The position numbers and the translations under genes were made by a program. From Longimicrobiaceae bacterium (lineage in GTDB: Bacteria; Gemmatimonadota; Gemmatimonadetes; Longimicrobiales; Longimicrobiaceae), in the NCBI GenBank assembly GCA_030146875.1, contig JASLAX010000008.1, forward strand, positions 1-64,000: a DNA stretch of 64,000 nt, written 5' to 3'. Under the pieces are notes generated by a model that saw only the letters and a list, made by a program, of their open reading frames with translations, was not told the DNA's origin and did no database searches. Below are positions 8,682 through 16,936 of this stretch, in pieces; positions within the stretch are counted from its first letter, which is position 1; every line of letters begins with the position of its first letter.

Positions 8682-10039
8682 CGCAGCTCCTCGTACAGCA
8701 GGGCGATGGCCTCCGCCCCGCGGTGGTAGTTCTCCACCGACATCCACTCGTTGGGGGCGTGGGCGTTCTCGCCCGGCAGGCCGAAGCCGATCAGCACCAC
8801 CGGCGCGCCGAACGTCTCCTGGAACGACTGGACGATGGGGATGGAGCCGCCCTCGCGGATGAAGACCGGGTCGCGGCCCCAGGCGCGCTTCAGCGCCCGG
8901 CAGGCGGCGTCGATCACCGGCGACGAGGGGTCGGCGTACCATGGCTGCCCGCCGTGCAGCGCCAGCACCTCCACCTTCACCCCCGTCGGCGCCAGGGACA
9001 GCACGTGCTCCGTGAAGATGCGCTCCACCTCGCGGTAGTCCTGGTCGGGCACCAGCCGCATGGAGACCTTCGCCATCGCGCGCGCGGGAAGGACGGTCTT
9101 GGCGCCCTCGCCCGTGTAGCCGGAGAGCAGGCCGTTCACGTCCAGCGTGGGCCGCACCCAGATCCGCTCCAGCGCCCCGTGCCCGCTCTCGCCGCCCAGG
9201 GCGGGGGCGCCCACCTCCTCGCGCAGCCCCTCCTCGGTGAAGGGCAGCTCGGAGATGGCGGCGCGCTCGCGCTCGTTCAGCTCGCGCACGCGGTCGTAGA
9301 AGCCGGGGATGGCCACGCGGCCGTCCGCATCGTGGAGCCGGGAGATGATGCGCGCCAGGGCGTTGGCCGGGTTCACCACCGCGCCGCCGTACGCCCCGGA
9401 GTGGAGGTCGACGGCGGGCCCCTGCACGCGGATCTCCATGTACGCCAGCCCGCGAAGCCCGGTGGTGATGGAGGGAAGGCCGGGGGCGAACATGGTGGTG
9501 TCCGAGATCAGCACGGCGTCGCAGCGCAGGCGCTCCACGTGCTCGGCCAGGAAGGGGATCAGGTTCGGCGAGCCGATCTCCTCCTCGCCCTCCACCAGGA
9601 ACACGACGTTCACGGGCAGGGTGCCGGTCGTCTTCAGGTGCGCCTCCACGGCCTTCAGGTGCAGGTACACCTGCCCCTTGTCGTCCACCGAGCCGCGGGC
9701 GAAGAGCTTCCCGTCCCGCACCTCCGGCTCGAAGGGCGCCGAGAGCCACTCCTCCAGCGGCTCGGGCGGCTGCACGTCGTAGTGGCCGTAGACCAGCAGG
9801 GTGGGGGCCCCCGCCGGCGCGCCCCGCCACTCGCCCACCACCACCGGGTGCCCCGGCGTGGGGATCACGTCCGCCGCGGTGAGGCCCGCGTCCAGCATCT
9901 TCCGCGCGAGCCACTCCGCCGCCAGGCGGGTGTCGTCGCGGTGCTCGGACTTGGCGCTCACGCTGGGGATGCGCAGGAACTCGACGAGCTCGTCGAGGTG
10001 GAGCTGCCGGTTGGCCTGCAGGTGCTGGTCGAGGGACAT
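8678..10039 (-). CDS. M20 family metallodipeptidase
   Basis: This 453-residue dipeptidase is of the carnosinase/CNDP type. Visible motifs are LLVYGHYDVQPPEPLEEW (zinc His and catalytic Asp), ARGSVDDKGQ (bridging Asp), LVEGEEEIGSPN (catalytic base Glu and zinc Glu), SDTTMFAPGLPSITTGLRG, and GHGALERIWVRPTLDVNG in the lid domain. The C-terminal segment ends with ENAHAPNEWMSVENYHRGAEAIA, the last zinc His. It starts at the ATG at 10037-10039 (MSLDQHLQANRQ). It is the first gene of a two-peptidase operon with the downstream M2/M3-like enzyme, which suggests joint intracellular peptide recycling. Confidence 0.92.
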   Translation of the reverse strand: MSLDQHLQANRQLHLDELVEFLRIPSVSAKSEHRDDTRLAAEWLARKMLDAGLTAADVIPTPGHPVVVGEWRGAPAGAPTLLVYGHYDVQPPEPLEEWLSAPFEPEVRDGKLFARGSVDDKGQVYLHLKAVEAHLKTTGTLPVNVVFLVEGEEEIGSPNLIPFLAEHVERLRCDAVLISDTTMFAPGLPSITTGLRGLAYMEIRVQGPAVDLHSGAYGGAVVNPANALARIISRLHDADGRVAIPGFYDRVRELNERERAAISELPFTEEGLREEVGAPALGGESGHGALERIWVRPTLDVNGLLSGYTGEGAKTVLPARAMAKVSMRLVPDQDYREVERIFTEHVLSLAPTGVKVEVLALHGGQPWYADPSSPVIDAACRALKRAWGRDPVFIREGGSIPIVQSFQETFGAPVVLIGFGLPGENAHAPNEWMSVENYHRGAEAIALLYEELR

Positions 10040-10148
10040 TCGTGGCCGTCGGTAGGGGGTCCGGTGCGCGTGCCGCTCCTGCTTCGCGCGCACCCGTCGG
10101 GGCGGACGCAAATATAGCGCGCGCGCGCCGCGGCGCGACCCGCGGGGG

Positions 10149-10177
10149 TTGTCCCGGGGCGGGGCGGCGTCCATATT
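10149..10177 (+). promoter_or_regulatory. Candidate promoter for the TonB-C-like gene
   Basis: TTGTCC at 10149-10154 and CATATT at 10172-10177 are separated by 17 nt. The predicted leader is about 100 nt long to the ATG at 10288. Confidence 0.45.
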
Positions 10178-10287
10178 CCGTGCGGCACCGCAGCTTACGG
10201 CCCGGACGGCCCGTCCCACCGCGCGGCCTCCCGGTTCCGCCGCGCTCTCCCGCCGTCTTCCGCCTCCCTCCCCCGGCGATCGGCCCC

Positions 10288-11037
10288 ATGCGACACCTTC
10301 CCTCCGTCCGCTCCCTCGCGGGCGCCGCCGCGCTGCTCCTGCTCGCCTCGCCGCTGGCGGCGCAGCGGGGCGCCTCGCGCACCGACCTGCTGCTGAGCGA
10401 GCGGCCCGCCCCCCGCCGCGGCTGCAGCATCGAGATGCACCCGCTGCCGGCGCTGGGCCAGGTGGCGGACACCGCGGCCCTCTTCGGCGCGCTCACCGAG
10501 TTCGGGCGCGAGAACCGGCTCGCGACGCCCGAGTTCTTCGCCCTCTACTCCGTCGGCTTCGACCGCGACGGGCGCGTGGAGCGGCTGGAGGCGATCGACT
10601 GGTACCTCCCCAAGGACTCGGAGCCGGGGCTGCGGGGCATCGTGCGCGCGGCGCTGCGCTCGCCGGGCAAGGCGGCGAACCTGCGCGTGCGCGTGGTCCC
10701 CACGGTGGAGCCGAAGGTCCTGGTGGGCCACGCGGAGATCTGTCCCCCGCTGGGCCTGACCCGCGTGAGCCTGGAGGCCCCCCAGACCGCCTCGCGCAGC
10801 ATCCCGCCGCAGCTCCGGGCGCGGGTGATGGTGTCCAGCCAGGGCGTGCCCCAGGGGGCCAGCCTGCTGCGGGGCACCGGCGACCGCTCGCTGGACGACT
10901 GGGTGATCGAGAACCTGAACCGCGGCCGCTACTCGCCCGGCCTGATCGACGGCCATCCGGTGGCGATGGAGTACGAGCAGGTGGTCACCTTTCGCGGCAG
11001 CAACTACAACCGCGCCGCCGGCTCGCCGATGAACTGA
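10288..11037 (+). CDS. Exported protein with TonB C-terminal-like domain
   Basis: This 249-residue protein begins with a clear signal peptide (MRHLPSVRSLAGAAALLLLASPLAAQ, cleavage after AAQ). The C-terminal ~75 residues, LRARVMVSSQGVPQGASLLRGTGDRSLDDWVIENLNRGRYSPGLIDGHPV, follow the pattern of TonB/energy-transducer C-terminal domains (V-x5-G then RYxPG..DG.PV). No N-terminal TonB membrane anchor or proline linker is present. It is therefore probably a periplasmic protein using the fold rather than a true TonB. The middle region is unknown. It is monocistronic between a promoter and a hairpin. Confidence 0.75.
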   Translation: MRHLPSVRSLAGAAALLLLASPLAAQRGASRTDLLLSERPAPRRGCSIEMHPLPALGQVADTAALFGALTEFGRENRLATPEFFALYSVGFDRDGRVERLEAIDWYLPKDSEPGLRGIVRAALRSPGKAANLRVRVVPTVEPKVLVGHAEICPPLGLTRVSLEAPQTASRSIPPQLRARVMVSSQGVPQGASLLRGTGDRSLDDWVIENLNRGRYSPGLIDGHPVAMEYEQVVTFRGSNYNRAAGSPMN

Positions 11038-11065
11038 GGCCGGCCGTCCCGCGAGACGTCGGGCG

Positions 11066-11093
11066 GGGCCGGGAGCGCGAATGCTCCCGGCCC
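11066..11093. terminator. GC hairpin, probable terminator
   Basis: GGGCCGGGAGC pairs perfectly with GCTCCCGGCCC across a 6-nt loop, 29 nt after the TonB-C-like stop. No U-tract follows. Confidence 0.6.
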
Positions 11094-11100
11094 GACGTGC

Positions 11101-11129
11101 TTCCGCCTCGGGACGCACGCTCCTACATT
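11101..11129 (+). promoter_or_regulatory. Candidate promoter for the DUF4157 gene
   Basis: TTCCGC at 11101-11106 and TACATT at 11124-11129 are separated by 17 nt, leaving a leader of about 40 nt before the ATG at 11176. Confidence 0.45.
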
Positions 11130-11175
11130 GGCGGGAGCGGCCCCGTCCGCGTTCGCCCCCCTCCGCCGCCGTCCG

Positions 11176-12682
11176 ATGCGCGCTCCCGCCGAGCCCCGCC
11201 CCGCCACGTCCGCGAAGTCCACCGTCGCCGGCGCCTCCCCGGCCGGCGGCTTCCCCGCCATGCCCGCGTCCGCCGCCAAGCTGGCGCTCCGCCTGTCGCG
11301 CGACGCGGGCGCGGGCGCGGAGGGCGGCGAGCTCTCCGACGGCGCCTCCGCAGCCGTCCGCGGCGCGCTCTCCTCCCCCGGCGCGCCGCTGGACCCGCCC
11401 ACGCGCGCCTTCCTGGGGGGCCTGGGCTCCGCCGCGGCCGAGGCGCGGGTGCACGCGGACGCCCGGGCGGCGGAGTCCGCGCGCGCCGTGGGCGCGCTGG
11501 CGTACGCCTTCGGCCGGCACGTGGTCTTCGGCGCCGGCCGGTACGCGCCCGGAACGCCGCGGGGCGACGCGCTGCTGGCGCACGAGGTGGCGCACGTGGG
11601 GCAGGGGAGCGCGGCCGAGGCGGACGCCGCCCTCCACGGCGGCGCGCCGCTGACGGTCGCCTCCGCGACGGACGCGGCGGAGGCGCGGGCCGACGGCGCG
11701 GCGTCCGCCGCGCTCGCCGGACGGCCGGTGACGACGACGGGGGAGGGCGGGCTGGGTCCCGCGATCCGGCGGACCGTGATCGAATCGGACCTGAGCGCCA
11801 TCCCTCGGTTCGAGTACTCCCGCGGCGAGCAGCGGGCCACGTCGTCATCCCTGACCTCCGCGCCCGTCCACCTGGCGTTCGACGACGCGTCCGGCAAGCT
11901 CGTCTGCACGTTCGGGCTCATCTGGCGGTGGCCGCCGGGGTGGGACTACCCGGTGCGCGCCGAGTACAACGAGCGCTTCCAGCAGACCGTCCGCGCCGCG
12001 TGGCAGGACCGCTACGAGCTCACGGAGTGGGCGGGCACGGGCGGTGCCGCGCGGCCCACGGGGCGCACGGCGCACGTCTTCATCAACTTCAGCTACGTCA
12101 CCGCCCCCCGACGGGGACGACACGGAGTTCGTCCGGTGGCTGATTGCGAACCCGCAGGCGCGCGGGCGGTGGACGATGAACGTCTCTCCCACCAGCATCC
12201 GCGACGAGGTGCGGGAGCCTTCCGTGGACCTGGACGCCGAGTCGCTCACGGAGCAGACGCACCGCGCATCCGCCTACACCTCCGGGCGCGGGACCTTCAC
12301 CCAGGGCCCGAACGGGCAGATCCAGTATCCCCCGTTCTACCACTACGAGCAGGCGCGCATCCCCATCCTGGCCTCGGGCTCCACCCGTCAGATCCCGGCC
12401 GTGCACGAGTTCGGGCACATGATCGGGCTGGGCGACGAGTACGTGATGTCGGCCGAGGACCTGGCGGTGGTGGAGCGCGCGCACGGCGTGTCGGGCGGAG
12501 AGGACGCCATGCGGGAGCGCAACCGCATGACCGACCGGGTGATGAACTCCGGCGGGCGCGTGGCCCCGGACCATTACCGGCCCTTCGCGGCGTGGCTCTC
12601 CGGGCTGACCCACACCGAGTGGCGCGTGGGCTCGGCGGTTCCCCCGCTTCCCGCGACGCCCCCCGCGCGCCCCGTGCCCTGA
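11176..12682 (+). CDS. DUF4157 (eCIS core) protein with C-terminal metzincin peptidase domain, frameshifted
   Basis: Two overlapping frames form one gene of about 500 residues. The first frame holds a Pro/Ala-rich N-terminus, then a DUF4157 domain (~res 65-143) ending LLAHEVAHVGQ. It continues to INFSYVTA at about 12108. The second frame takes over with PDGDDTEFVRWLIANPQ and contains HEFGHMIGLGD, a metzincin zinc site HExxHxxGxxD, ending at 12682. The switch falls in a run of six C at 12104-12109: one C fewer would join the frames. DUF4157 is the domain often found on cargo or toxins of extracellular contractile injection systems; the peptidase would be the effector. No injection-system gene is in the window. 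The shift may be a sequencing indel, a real mutation or recoding. Confidence 0.72.
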
Positions 12683-12688
12683 CCCTCC

Positions 12689-12717
12689 TTTCGCGCGTCC
12701 CGGCCGCCGGGTAGCTT
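12689..12717 (+). promoter_or_regulatory. Candidate promoter for the M28 peptidase
   Basis: TTTCGC at 12689-12694 and TAGCTT at 12712-12717 are separated by 17 nt, giving a leader of about 53 nt. Confidence 0.5.
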
Positions 12718-12777
12718 CCGGACGTCCGCCGTCCCGTCCCGGGGCGGCCCCCTGGAAGTCCCCGTACCCGAGCGGCC

Positions 12778-14397
12778 ATGCGACGCGCCACGGTCCCCGC
12801 CGTCCTCCTCCTCGCCCTCGCCGCGTCGTCCGCCGCCGCGCAGGGCGCCCGCATCACCCCGCACGAGATCGACGGCCACCTGCGCTTCCTCTCCTCCGAC
12901 CTGCTGGAGGGGCGGGCGCCCGCCACGCGCGGCGGGCGCCTCACGGCGGAGTACATCGCCGCGCAGCTCCGCTCGTTCGGCGTGGAGCCGGGGGTGAACG
13001 GTGGATACTTCCAGGAGGTGCCCATCGACGTGGTGGGCGCCGTGCAGCGCACCATCCGCGTCTCCGCCGGCGGCAAGGCCACGGAGACCCTGCGCTACCC
13101 GGAGGACGTGGTGGTCTGGGCCGGCTCCGCCGCCGACAGCAGCGCGGCGCGGGCGGAGGTGGTGTTCGTGGGCTACGGCTCCACGGCGCCGGAGCACCGC
13201 TGGGACGACTTCAAGAACGTGGACGTGCGCGGCAAGGTGCTGCTGGTGCTGGTCAACGACCCGCCCGCGCCGCCCACGGAGCCGCGCCTCTTCGGCGGGC
13301 GGGGGATGACGTACTACGGGCGCTGGTCGTACAAGTTCGAGGAGGCCGAGCGCCGCGGGGCCGCGGGGATGCTGATCGTGCATACCACGGAGGAAGCCGG
13401 GTATCCCTGGCACACCGTAGTGGGCTCGTGGGCCAAGGAGCAGCGGATGCTGCCGCGCGACGCCTCGCTCCCGGCGCCGCTCGGGTTCCGCGGGTGGATC
13501 ACGGACGCCTCCGCCGCCGGGCTCCTCCGGGGGGCCGGGCTGGACCTGGCCGACCTGCGCCGCCGCGCCGGCACCCGCGGCTTCCGGCCGGTGCCCACGG
13601 GGATCACGCTCGACGTCTCCTTCCGCAACCGCGTGGAGCACCTGAAGTCCGAGAACGTGGTGGGCGTCGTGCGCGGGGCGGACCCGGCGCTCTCCGCCGA
13701 GCACGTGGCGTTCACCGCGCACTGGGACCACCTGGGGATCGGCCCCGTGGTGGACGGCGACTCCATCTACAACGGCGCGCTCGACAACGCGTCCGGCGTG
13801 GCCGACATGCTGGGCGTCGCCCGCGCCGCCGTGGCGGCGCCGCGTCCCAGGCGCTCGCTGCTCTTCGTCTTCGTGACGGCGGAGGAGTCCGGGCTGCTGG
13901 GCTCGGAGTTCTTCGCGCGGAATCCCACGGTACCCATCTCGCGCATCGTGGGCGCGCTGAACGTGGACGGCGGGAACCTGCTGGGGCGCACCCGGAGCTG
14001 GCGCGTCCTGGGCGACGACCGCAGCACCCTGGGCGCGGACCTCTCCGCCCGCGTGGTGGGGCAGGGGATGCGCGTGGTGCCCGACGACCACCCGGAGCGC
14101 GGCTACTTCTACCGCTCGGACCACTTCTCCCTGGCGAAGGCGGGCATCCCCTCCATCTCCATCGCCGCGGGGAACGACTTCGAGGGGCGGCCGGGGGGAT
14201 GGGGCGCCGCGCGGATGGAGGAGTACACCGCCCGCGACTATCACCAGCCGTCGGACGAGTACCGGCCGGACTTCGACCTGGCCGGCGCCGCCCAGCTCGC
14301 CCAGCTCGTGCTGGACTTCGGGCTGCAGGTGGCGAACGCGCCCGGCGTCCCGGCGTGGAGGCCGGGCTCGGAGTTCGCGCGGAAGGCGGCGCCGTGA
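12778..14397 (+). CDS. Exported M28 family aminopeptidase with PA domain
   Basis: This 539-residue exported peptidase has a signal peptide (VPAVLLLALAASSAAAQG). A PA-type insert follows in the first half (FVGYGSTAPEHRWDDFKNVDVRGKVLLVLVNDPP, then AAGMLIVHTTEEAGYPW). The M28 catalytic domain carries the two-zinc set: His in FTAHWDHLGIG, Asp in NGALDNASGVADML, the Glu pair in VTAEESGLLGSEFF, Asp in ALNVDGGN, and the last His in YHQPSDEY. The product is periplasmic or surface-exposed and should release N-terminal residues from peptides. It has its own promoter and is followed after 31 nt by a small gene on the same strand. Confidence 0.92.
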   Translation: MRRATVPAVLLLALAASSAAAQGARITPHEIDGHLRFLSSDLLEGRAPATRGGRLTAEYIAAQLRSFGVEPGVNGGYFQEVPIDVVGAVQRTIRVSAGGKATETLRYPEDVVVWAGSAADSSAARAEVVFVGYGSTAPEHRWDDFKNVDVRGKVLLVLVNDPPAPPTEPRLFGGRGMTYYGRWSYKFEEAERRGAAGMLIVHTTEEAGYPWHTVVGSWAKEQRMLPRDASLPAPLGFRGWITDASAAGLLRGAGLDLADLRRRAGTRGFRPVPTGITLDVSFRNRVEHLKSENVVGVVRGADPALSAEHVAFTAHWDHLGIGPVVDGDSIYNGALDNASGVADMLGVARAAVAAPRPRRSLLFVFVTAEESGLLGSEFFARNPTVPISRIVGALNVDGGNLLGRTRSWRVLGDDRSTLGADLSARVVGQGMRVVPDDHPERGYFYRSDHFSLAKAGIPSISIAAGNDFEGRPGGWGAARMEEYTARDYHQPSDEYRPDFDLAGAAQLAQLVLDFGLQVANAPGVPAWRPGSEFARKAAP

Positions 14398-14428
14398 CGC
14401 GGCCGACGACGACGCGGCGGGTGGCGAG

Positions 14429-14695
14429 ATGACGGCGGCCGACGCCCCCGCGATCCCGCGCGAGAGCCCGGACGACGACCTGGCCGACCTCTGCGTCCGG
14501 GCGGTGGAGGTGGCCGCGCACGACCTGGGCCTCGACCCGCGCTCGTTCGCCGAGGAGCTGTCCCAGGGCGAGGTGGCCCTGCTGGTCGGCTACCTGGGCG
14601 AGGCGGCCCTCTGCGTCGACGACCTGGACCTGCGGACGCGCATCGACGCGCTGCTGCACCGCCTGACGGCCTGGACCTCGGGGGAGGAAGCGTGA
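14429..14695 (+). CDS. Small acidic helical protein of unknown function
   Basis: This 88-residue acidic protein, MTAADAPAIPRESPDDDL then helices such as LCVRAVEVAAHDLGLD and EVALLVGYLGEAALCVDDLDLRTRIDALLHRL, has no signal peptide or recognised motif. It lies 31 nt after the M28 peptidase gene and its stop overlaps the GTG of the exported repeat protein (GTGA), so the two are coupled. The conserved-looking codon use with high GC3 supports real coding. Function not assigned. Confidence 0.65.
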   Translation: MTAADAPAIPRESPDDDLADLCVRAVEVAAHDLGLDPRSFAEELSQGEVALLVGYLGEAALCVDDLDLRTRIDALLHRLTAWTSGEEA

Positions 14696-15642
14696 GGCGC
14701 CTCCTCTCCGCCGTCCTCGCCGTCGCCCTCGCCGGCGCCCTTCCGGCTGCGCGGGCGGGCGCGCAGGAGCCGGCGGACTCCGCCCGGCACCGGTCGCTGG
14801 ACCTGACGGTGGGGGACGTGGGCGTCTCCGTCGGCAACTCGCGCGAGGTCACGGGGCTGCGGATCAACTGGAAGGACGTGCACGCCGTGCGGGCGGACGG
14901 GGTGAACCTGACGTTCTGGAAGCCCGGCCCCAACCCGCGGCTCCGCGTCACGGGCGCCGCGGTAGGCCTCGTCGCGCCTTCTGCGCGCGCGATCGACGGC
15001 ATCACCGTGGGCGGGGTGGGCGCCATCGCGTCCGAGCGGCTCCGCGGGGTCGGAGTCGGTGGCCTGGCGGTCGTGTCGCGGGGGAAGATGACGGGCGCCT
15101 ACGCGGGCGGGCTCGCCGTGTATGCCCGGGGGGGTATCACGGGCGCGGCCGGCTCCCCGCTGCTCGTGGCGACGGACGGACGCCTGCGCGGCATCGCGGT
15201 CGCCGGCGGGGCGGTGACCTCCGACGAGTCGTCGCAGGGGATCACCGCGGCCGGCCTGGTGACCGTCGCCGACCGCCGGCTCACCGGAATCCACGCCGCG
15301 GGGATCGCCACCGTGGCCAAGGAGCGGATCGAGGGGATCGCGGGCGGGGGGCTGGTCCTGATCGCGCGCCAGCGTCTCGTCGGCGCCGGCGTCGCGGGGC
15401 TGGCGCTCTCCGCCGGCGGGGTGGACGGGGTCGCCGTGGCGGGCGGGCGGATGCGGGCGCGCCGGCTGGACGGCGTGGGGGCGGGCGGGTGGACGGAGGT
15501 GCTCGGGCGCCAGCGCGGGCTCACGATCGGCCTCTTCAACTACGCCCGCGAGCTGAAGGGGGTGCAGGTCGGCCTCCTGAACCACGCCCGCAACAACCCG
15601 CGCCCGTTCCGCATCCTGCCGCTCGTCAACATGCACTTCTGA
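14692..15642 (+). CDS. Exported LA_2272-type surface repeat protein
   Basis: This 316-residue protein begins with a signal peptide (VLAVALAGALPAARAGAQ). The rest is a run of about eleven imperfect 20-22-residue repeats of the form GI-xxAGLxxVAxxRLxG (e.g. GITAAGLVTVADRRLTG, GIHAAGIATVAKERIEG). It closes with LTIGLFNYARELKGVQVGLLNHARNN and RILPLVNMHF, the ending typical of LA_2272-type surface repeat proteins. Regular Gly/Val spacing predicts a beta-solenoid or beta-barrel-like surface structure. The GTG start overlaps the upstream small gene. The family is known from sequence, but I know of no established function. Confidence 0.75.
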   Translation: MRRLLSAVLAVALAGALPAARAGAQEPADSARHRSLDLTVGDVGVSVGNSREVTGLRINWKDVHAVRADGVNLTFWKPGPNPRLRVTGAAVGLVAPSARAIDGITVGGVGAIASERLRGVGVGGLAVVSRGKMTGAYAGGLAVYARGGITGAAGSPLLVATDGRLRGIAVAGGAVTSDESSQGITAAGLVTVADRRLTGIHAAGIATVAKERIEGIAGGGLVLIARQRLVGAGVAGLALSAGGVDGVAVAGGRMRARRLDGVGAGGWTEVLGRQRGLTIGLFNYARELKGVQVGLLNHARNNPRPFRILPLVNMHF

Positions 15643-15783
15643 CCTCCGCCGGCGTCGCGTCGACGGCGAGGGCGGATGTGGCTCGCGCGGAGGCGCGGAG
15701 AACGCGGAGGCGGGGGAGGCGAGCCCGGTCCGCCGTTCCGGCAATGGCGGAGGGGCCGACTGGCAGGAGAGGAGAACGGGAGA

Positions 15784-15811
15784 GGGCGCGCTTCCGATCG
15801 GGAGCGCGCCC
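15784..15811. terminator. GC hairpin, probable terminator
   Basis: GGGCGCGCTTCC pairs with GGGAGCGCGCCC (one G-U pair) across a GATC loop, 141 nt after the surface repeat protein gene. Confidence 0.5.
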
Positions 15812-15891
15812 GCTTCTGGTCGTGCGACGGCGGGGAAGCATCGCGGATCGGGGGAAGTCCGTCTCGGCGACGGAGCCTCGGATCCACCGTC

Positions 15892-15920
15892 GGCAGGCCA
15901 GTCCGCGAAGGCGGACTAGG
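15892..15920. repeat. Repeat family B, partial copy
   Basis: GGCCAGTCCGCGAAGGCGGA and the following CT form the palindromic core that recurs near 33296, 37648, 37380 and 42025, usually followed by TCGTG. Confidence 0.6.
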
Positions 15921-16050
15921 CGCAGTCGGAGCCGCGACTTCACAGTCGCCGGTGAGGGGCGGCCGAGGGTCACCCAGGCACGGGGTCCCACCGACGTGCG
16001 ATGCACGTCGCCGCGGGGTCATGCCATGTCGTCGGGAAGCAGTCGAGCCG

Positions 16051-16458
16051 TCAGGCGCGCTGGAGCTGTCGGGCGAGGCCGCGAAGGCCTTCCATCACGT
16101 CGTCCGCGTACGCCTGCATCCGGTTGCCCAGGGAGACCTCGGCGTCGCGCGGGACCGCGAGCTCCAGGGCTTCGATCGCGCGGAGGATCGCTTCCGCGCG
16201 GGCGCTGCTGGAGCCCGACTCCAGGTCCGCCAGCGAGGGGCGCCGCCGGCGACGGACCTGCCCCTCGTAGAAGCTGCGGCCGGCGTCGGTGACGGTCACC
16301 CAGCCGCGGTGCTCCTCCACCAGGTCGCGGGAGCGCAGCGCGCGCACCACGCGTCCATCCAGGTGGTCGGACGGAACCGGACCGGTCTGCCGATACAGGT
16401 ATCGGAGCAGCTCGATCTGCTTGTCGCTCAGGGCGACGTTGGGAAGTGTAGTGGTCAT
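16051..16458 (-). CDS. Winged-helix DNA-binding protein (MarR-like fold)
   Basis: This 135-residue protein has an N-terminal winged helix: LSDKQIELLRYLYRQTGPVPSDHLDGRVVRALRSRDLVEEHRGWVTVTDAGRSFYEG gives helix-turn-helix followed by a beta wing. This is the layout of MarR-like or archaeal-type winged-helix regulators. The C-terminal half is helical (SSSARAEAILRAIEALEL, AYADDVMEGLRGLARQL) and may dimerise. No ligand motif is visible. The ATG complement lies at 16456-16458. It is probably an autonomous transcriptional regulator; the target is unknown. Confidence 0.72.
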   Translation of the reverse strand: MTTTLPNVALSDKQIELLRYLYRQTGPVPSDHLDGRVVRALRSRDLVEEHRGWVTVTDAGRSFYEGQVRRRRRPSLADLESGSSSARAEAILRAIEALELAVPRDAEVSLGNRMQAYADDVMEGLRGLARQLQRA

Positions 16459-16936
16459 GGACTACAATCGTTGCGGCGTCCGCGGTCGGAGTCAAGACCC
16501 ATGCACCACCAAGCGGTACCGAAGTGACATTGGGAGGCAAAAGCCCGCAGAAAGGCGACAACTCTGCCTCTCCGGTGGCGCCAGCGGGAATGGAAACGGT
16601 GGCGCGGAACCCAGTACCCGTAAAACGAGGGAACGTTCGACGGAGGTATTGCACCGGCCGTGCCGACCTCCTCGGACCTGGAATGGACGAGGTCGAGGAA
16701 CCCACCGCCCGCCGAGTCCACGTAGCGGACTTTCGTCGTCGTTGCAGAGGGCGAATCCGTCCGCCGGCTGGCGGCGGCTTGCCCGCCGCATGGGACGTCC
16801 CGTGAGATGCCAAAACGAAGTGGCTCCGGCAGGATCTGCCGGAGCCGCGCGTCCGTCGCTGCAATGCATGCAGTAGAATCCCGTCCCGAAACCCGCCGCC
16901 TCGTCTTCCGCTCGATCCGTCCGAGATCCGATCGCC
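16459..16936. other. Gene-free interval of lower GC
   Basis: These 478 bp between two leftward genes have less GC-biased sequence than their surroundings. Open frames here lack homologous-looking domains, so I call no gene. The start of the stretch should carry the promoter of the winged-helix gene (TTGACT at 16490-16495 on the minus strand), and a strong hairpin lies at 16822-16846. Confidence 0.5.
16822..16846. terminator. 11-bp hairpin downstream of the Lrp-like gene
   Basis: GGCTCCGGCAG pairs perfectly with CTGCCGGAGCC across GAT, 91 nt beyond the stop of the leftward Lrp-like gene. No T-tract is present. Confidence 0.5.

Larger units (their letters stand above)
15643..16050. other. Gene-free interval with hairpin and family B repeat
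   Basis: No convincing gene is seen in these 408 bp. The stretch holds a 12-bp GC hairpin (15784-15811) and one copy of repeat family B (15892-15920, AGTCCGCGAAGGCGGACT). It separates an exported-protein operon from a convergent regulator gene. Confidence 0.6.

Noticed and set aside
11128..14397. A complete contractile injection system around the DUF4157 gene
   Set aside because: Neighbours are a TonB-C-like protein and an M28 peptidase; no sheath, tube, baseplate or AAA+ eCIS gene is present here.
16524..16805. Possible 93-residue gene in the 16.5 kb gap
   Set aside because: No domain, no ribosome site, composition unlike genes in this window; sequence is probably untranslated.
16492..16869. 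Possible 125-residue minus-strand gene in the same gap
   Set aside because: Runs through the hairpin at 16822-16846 and has no recognisable protein features.
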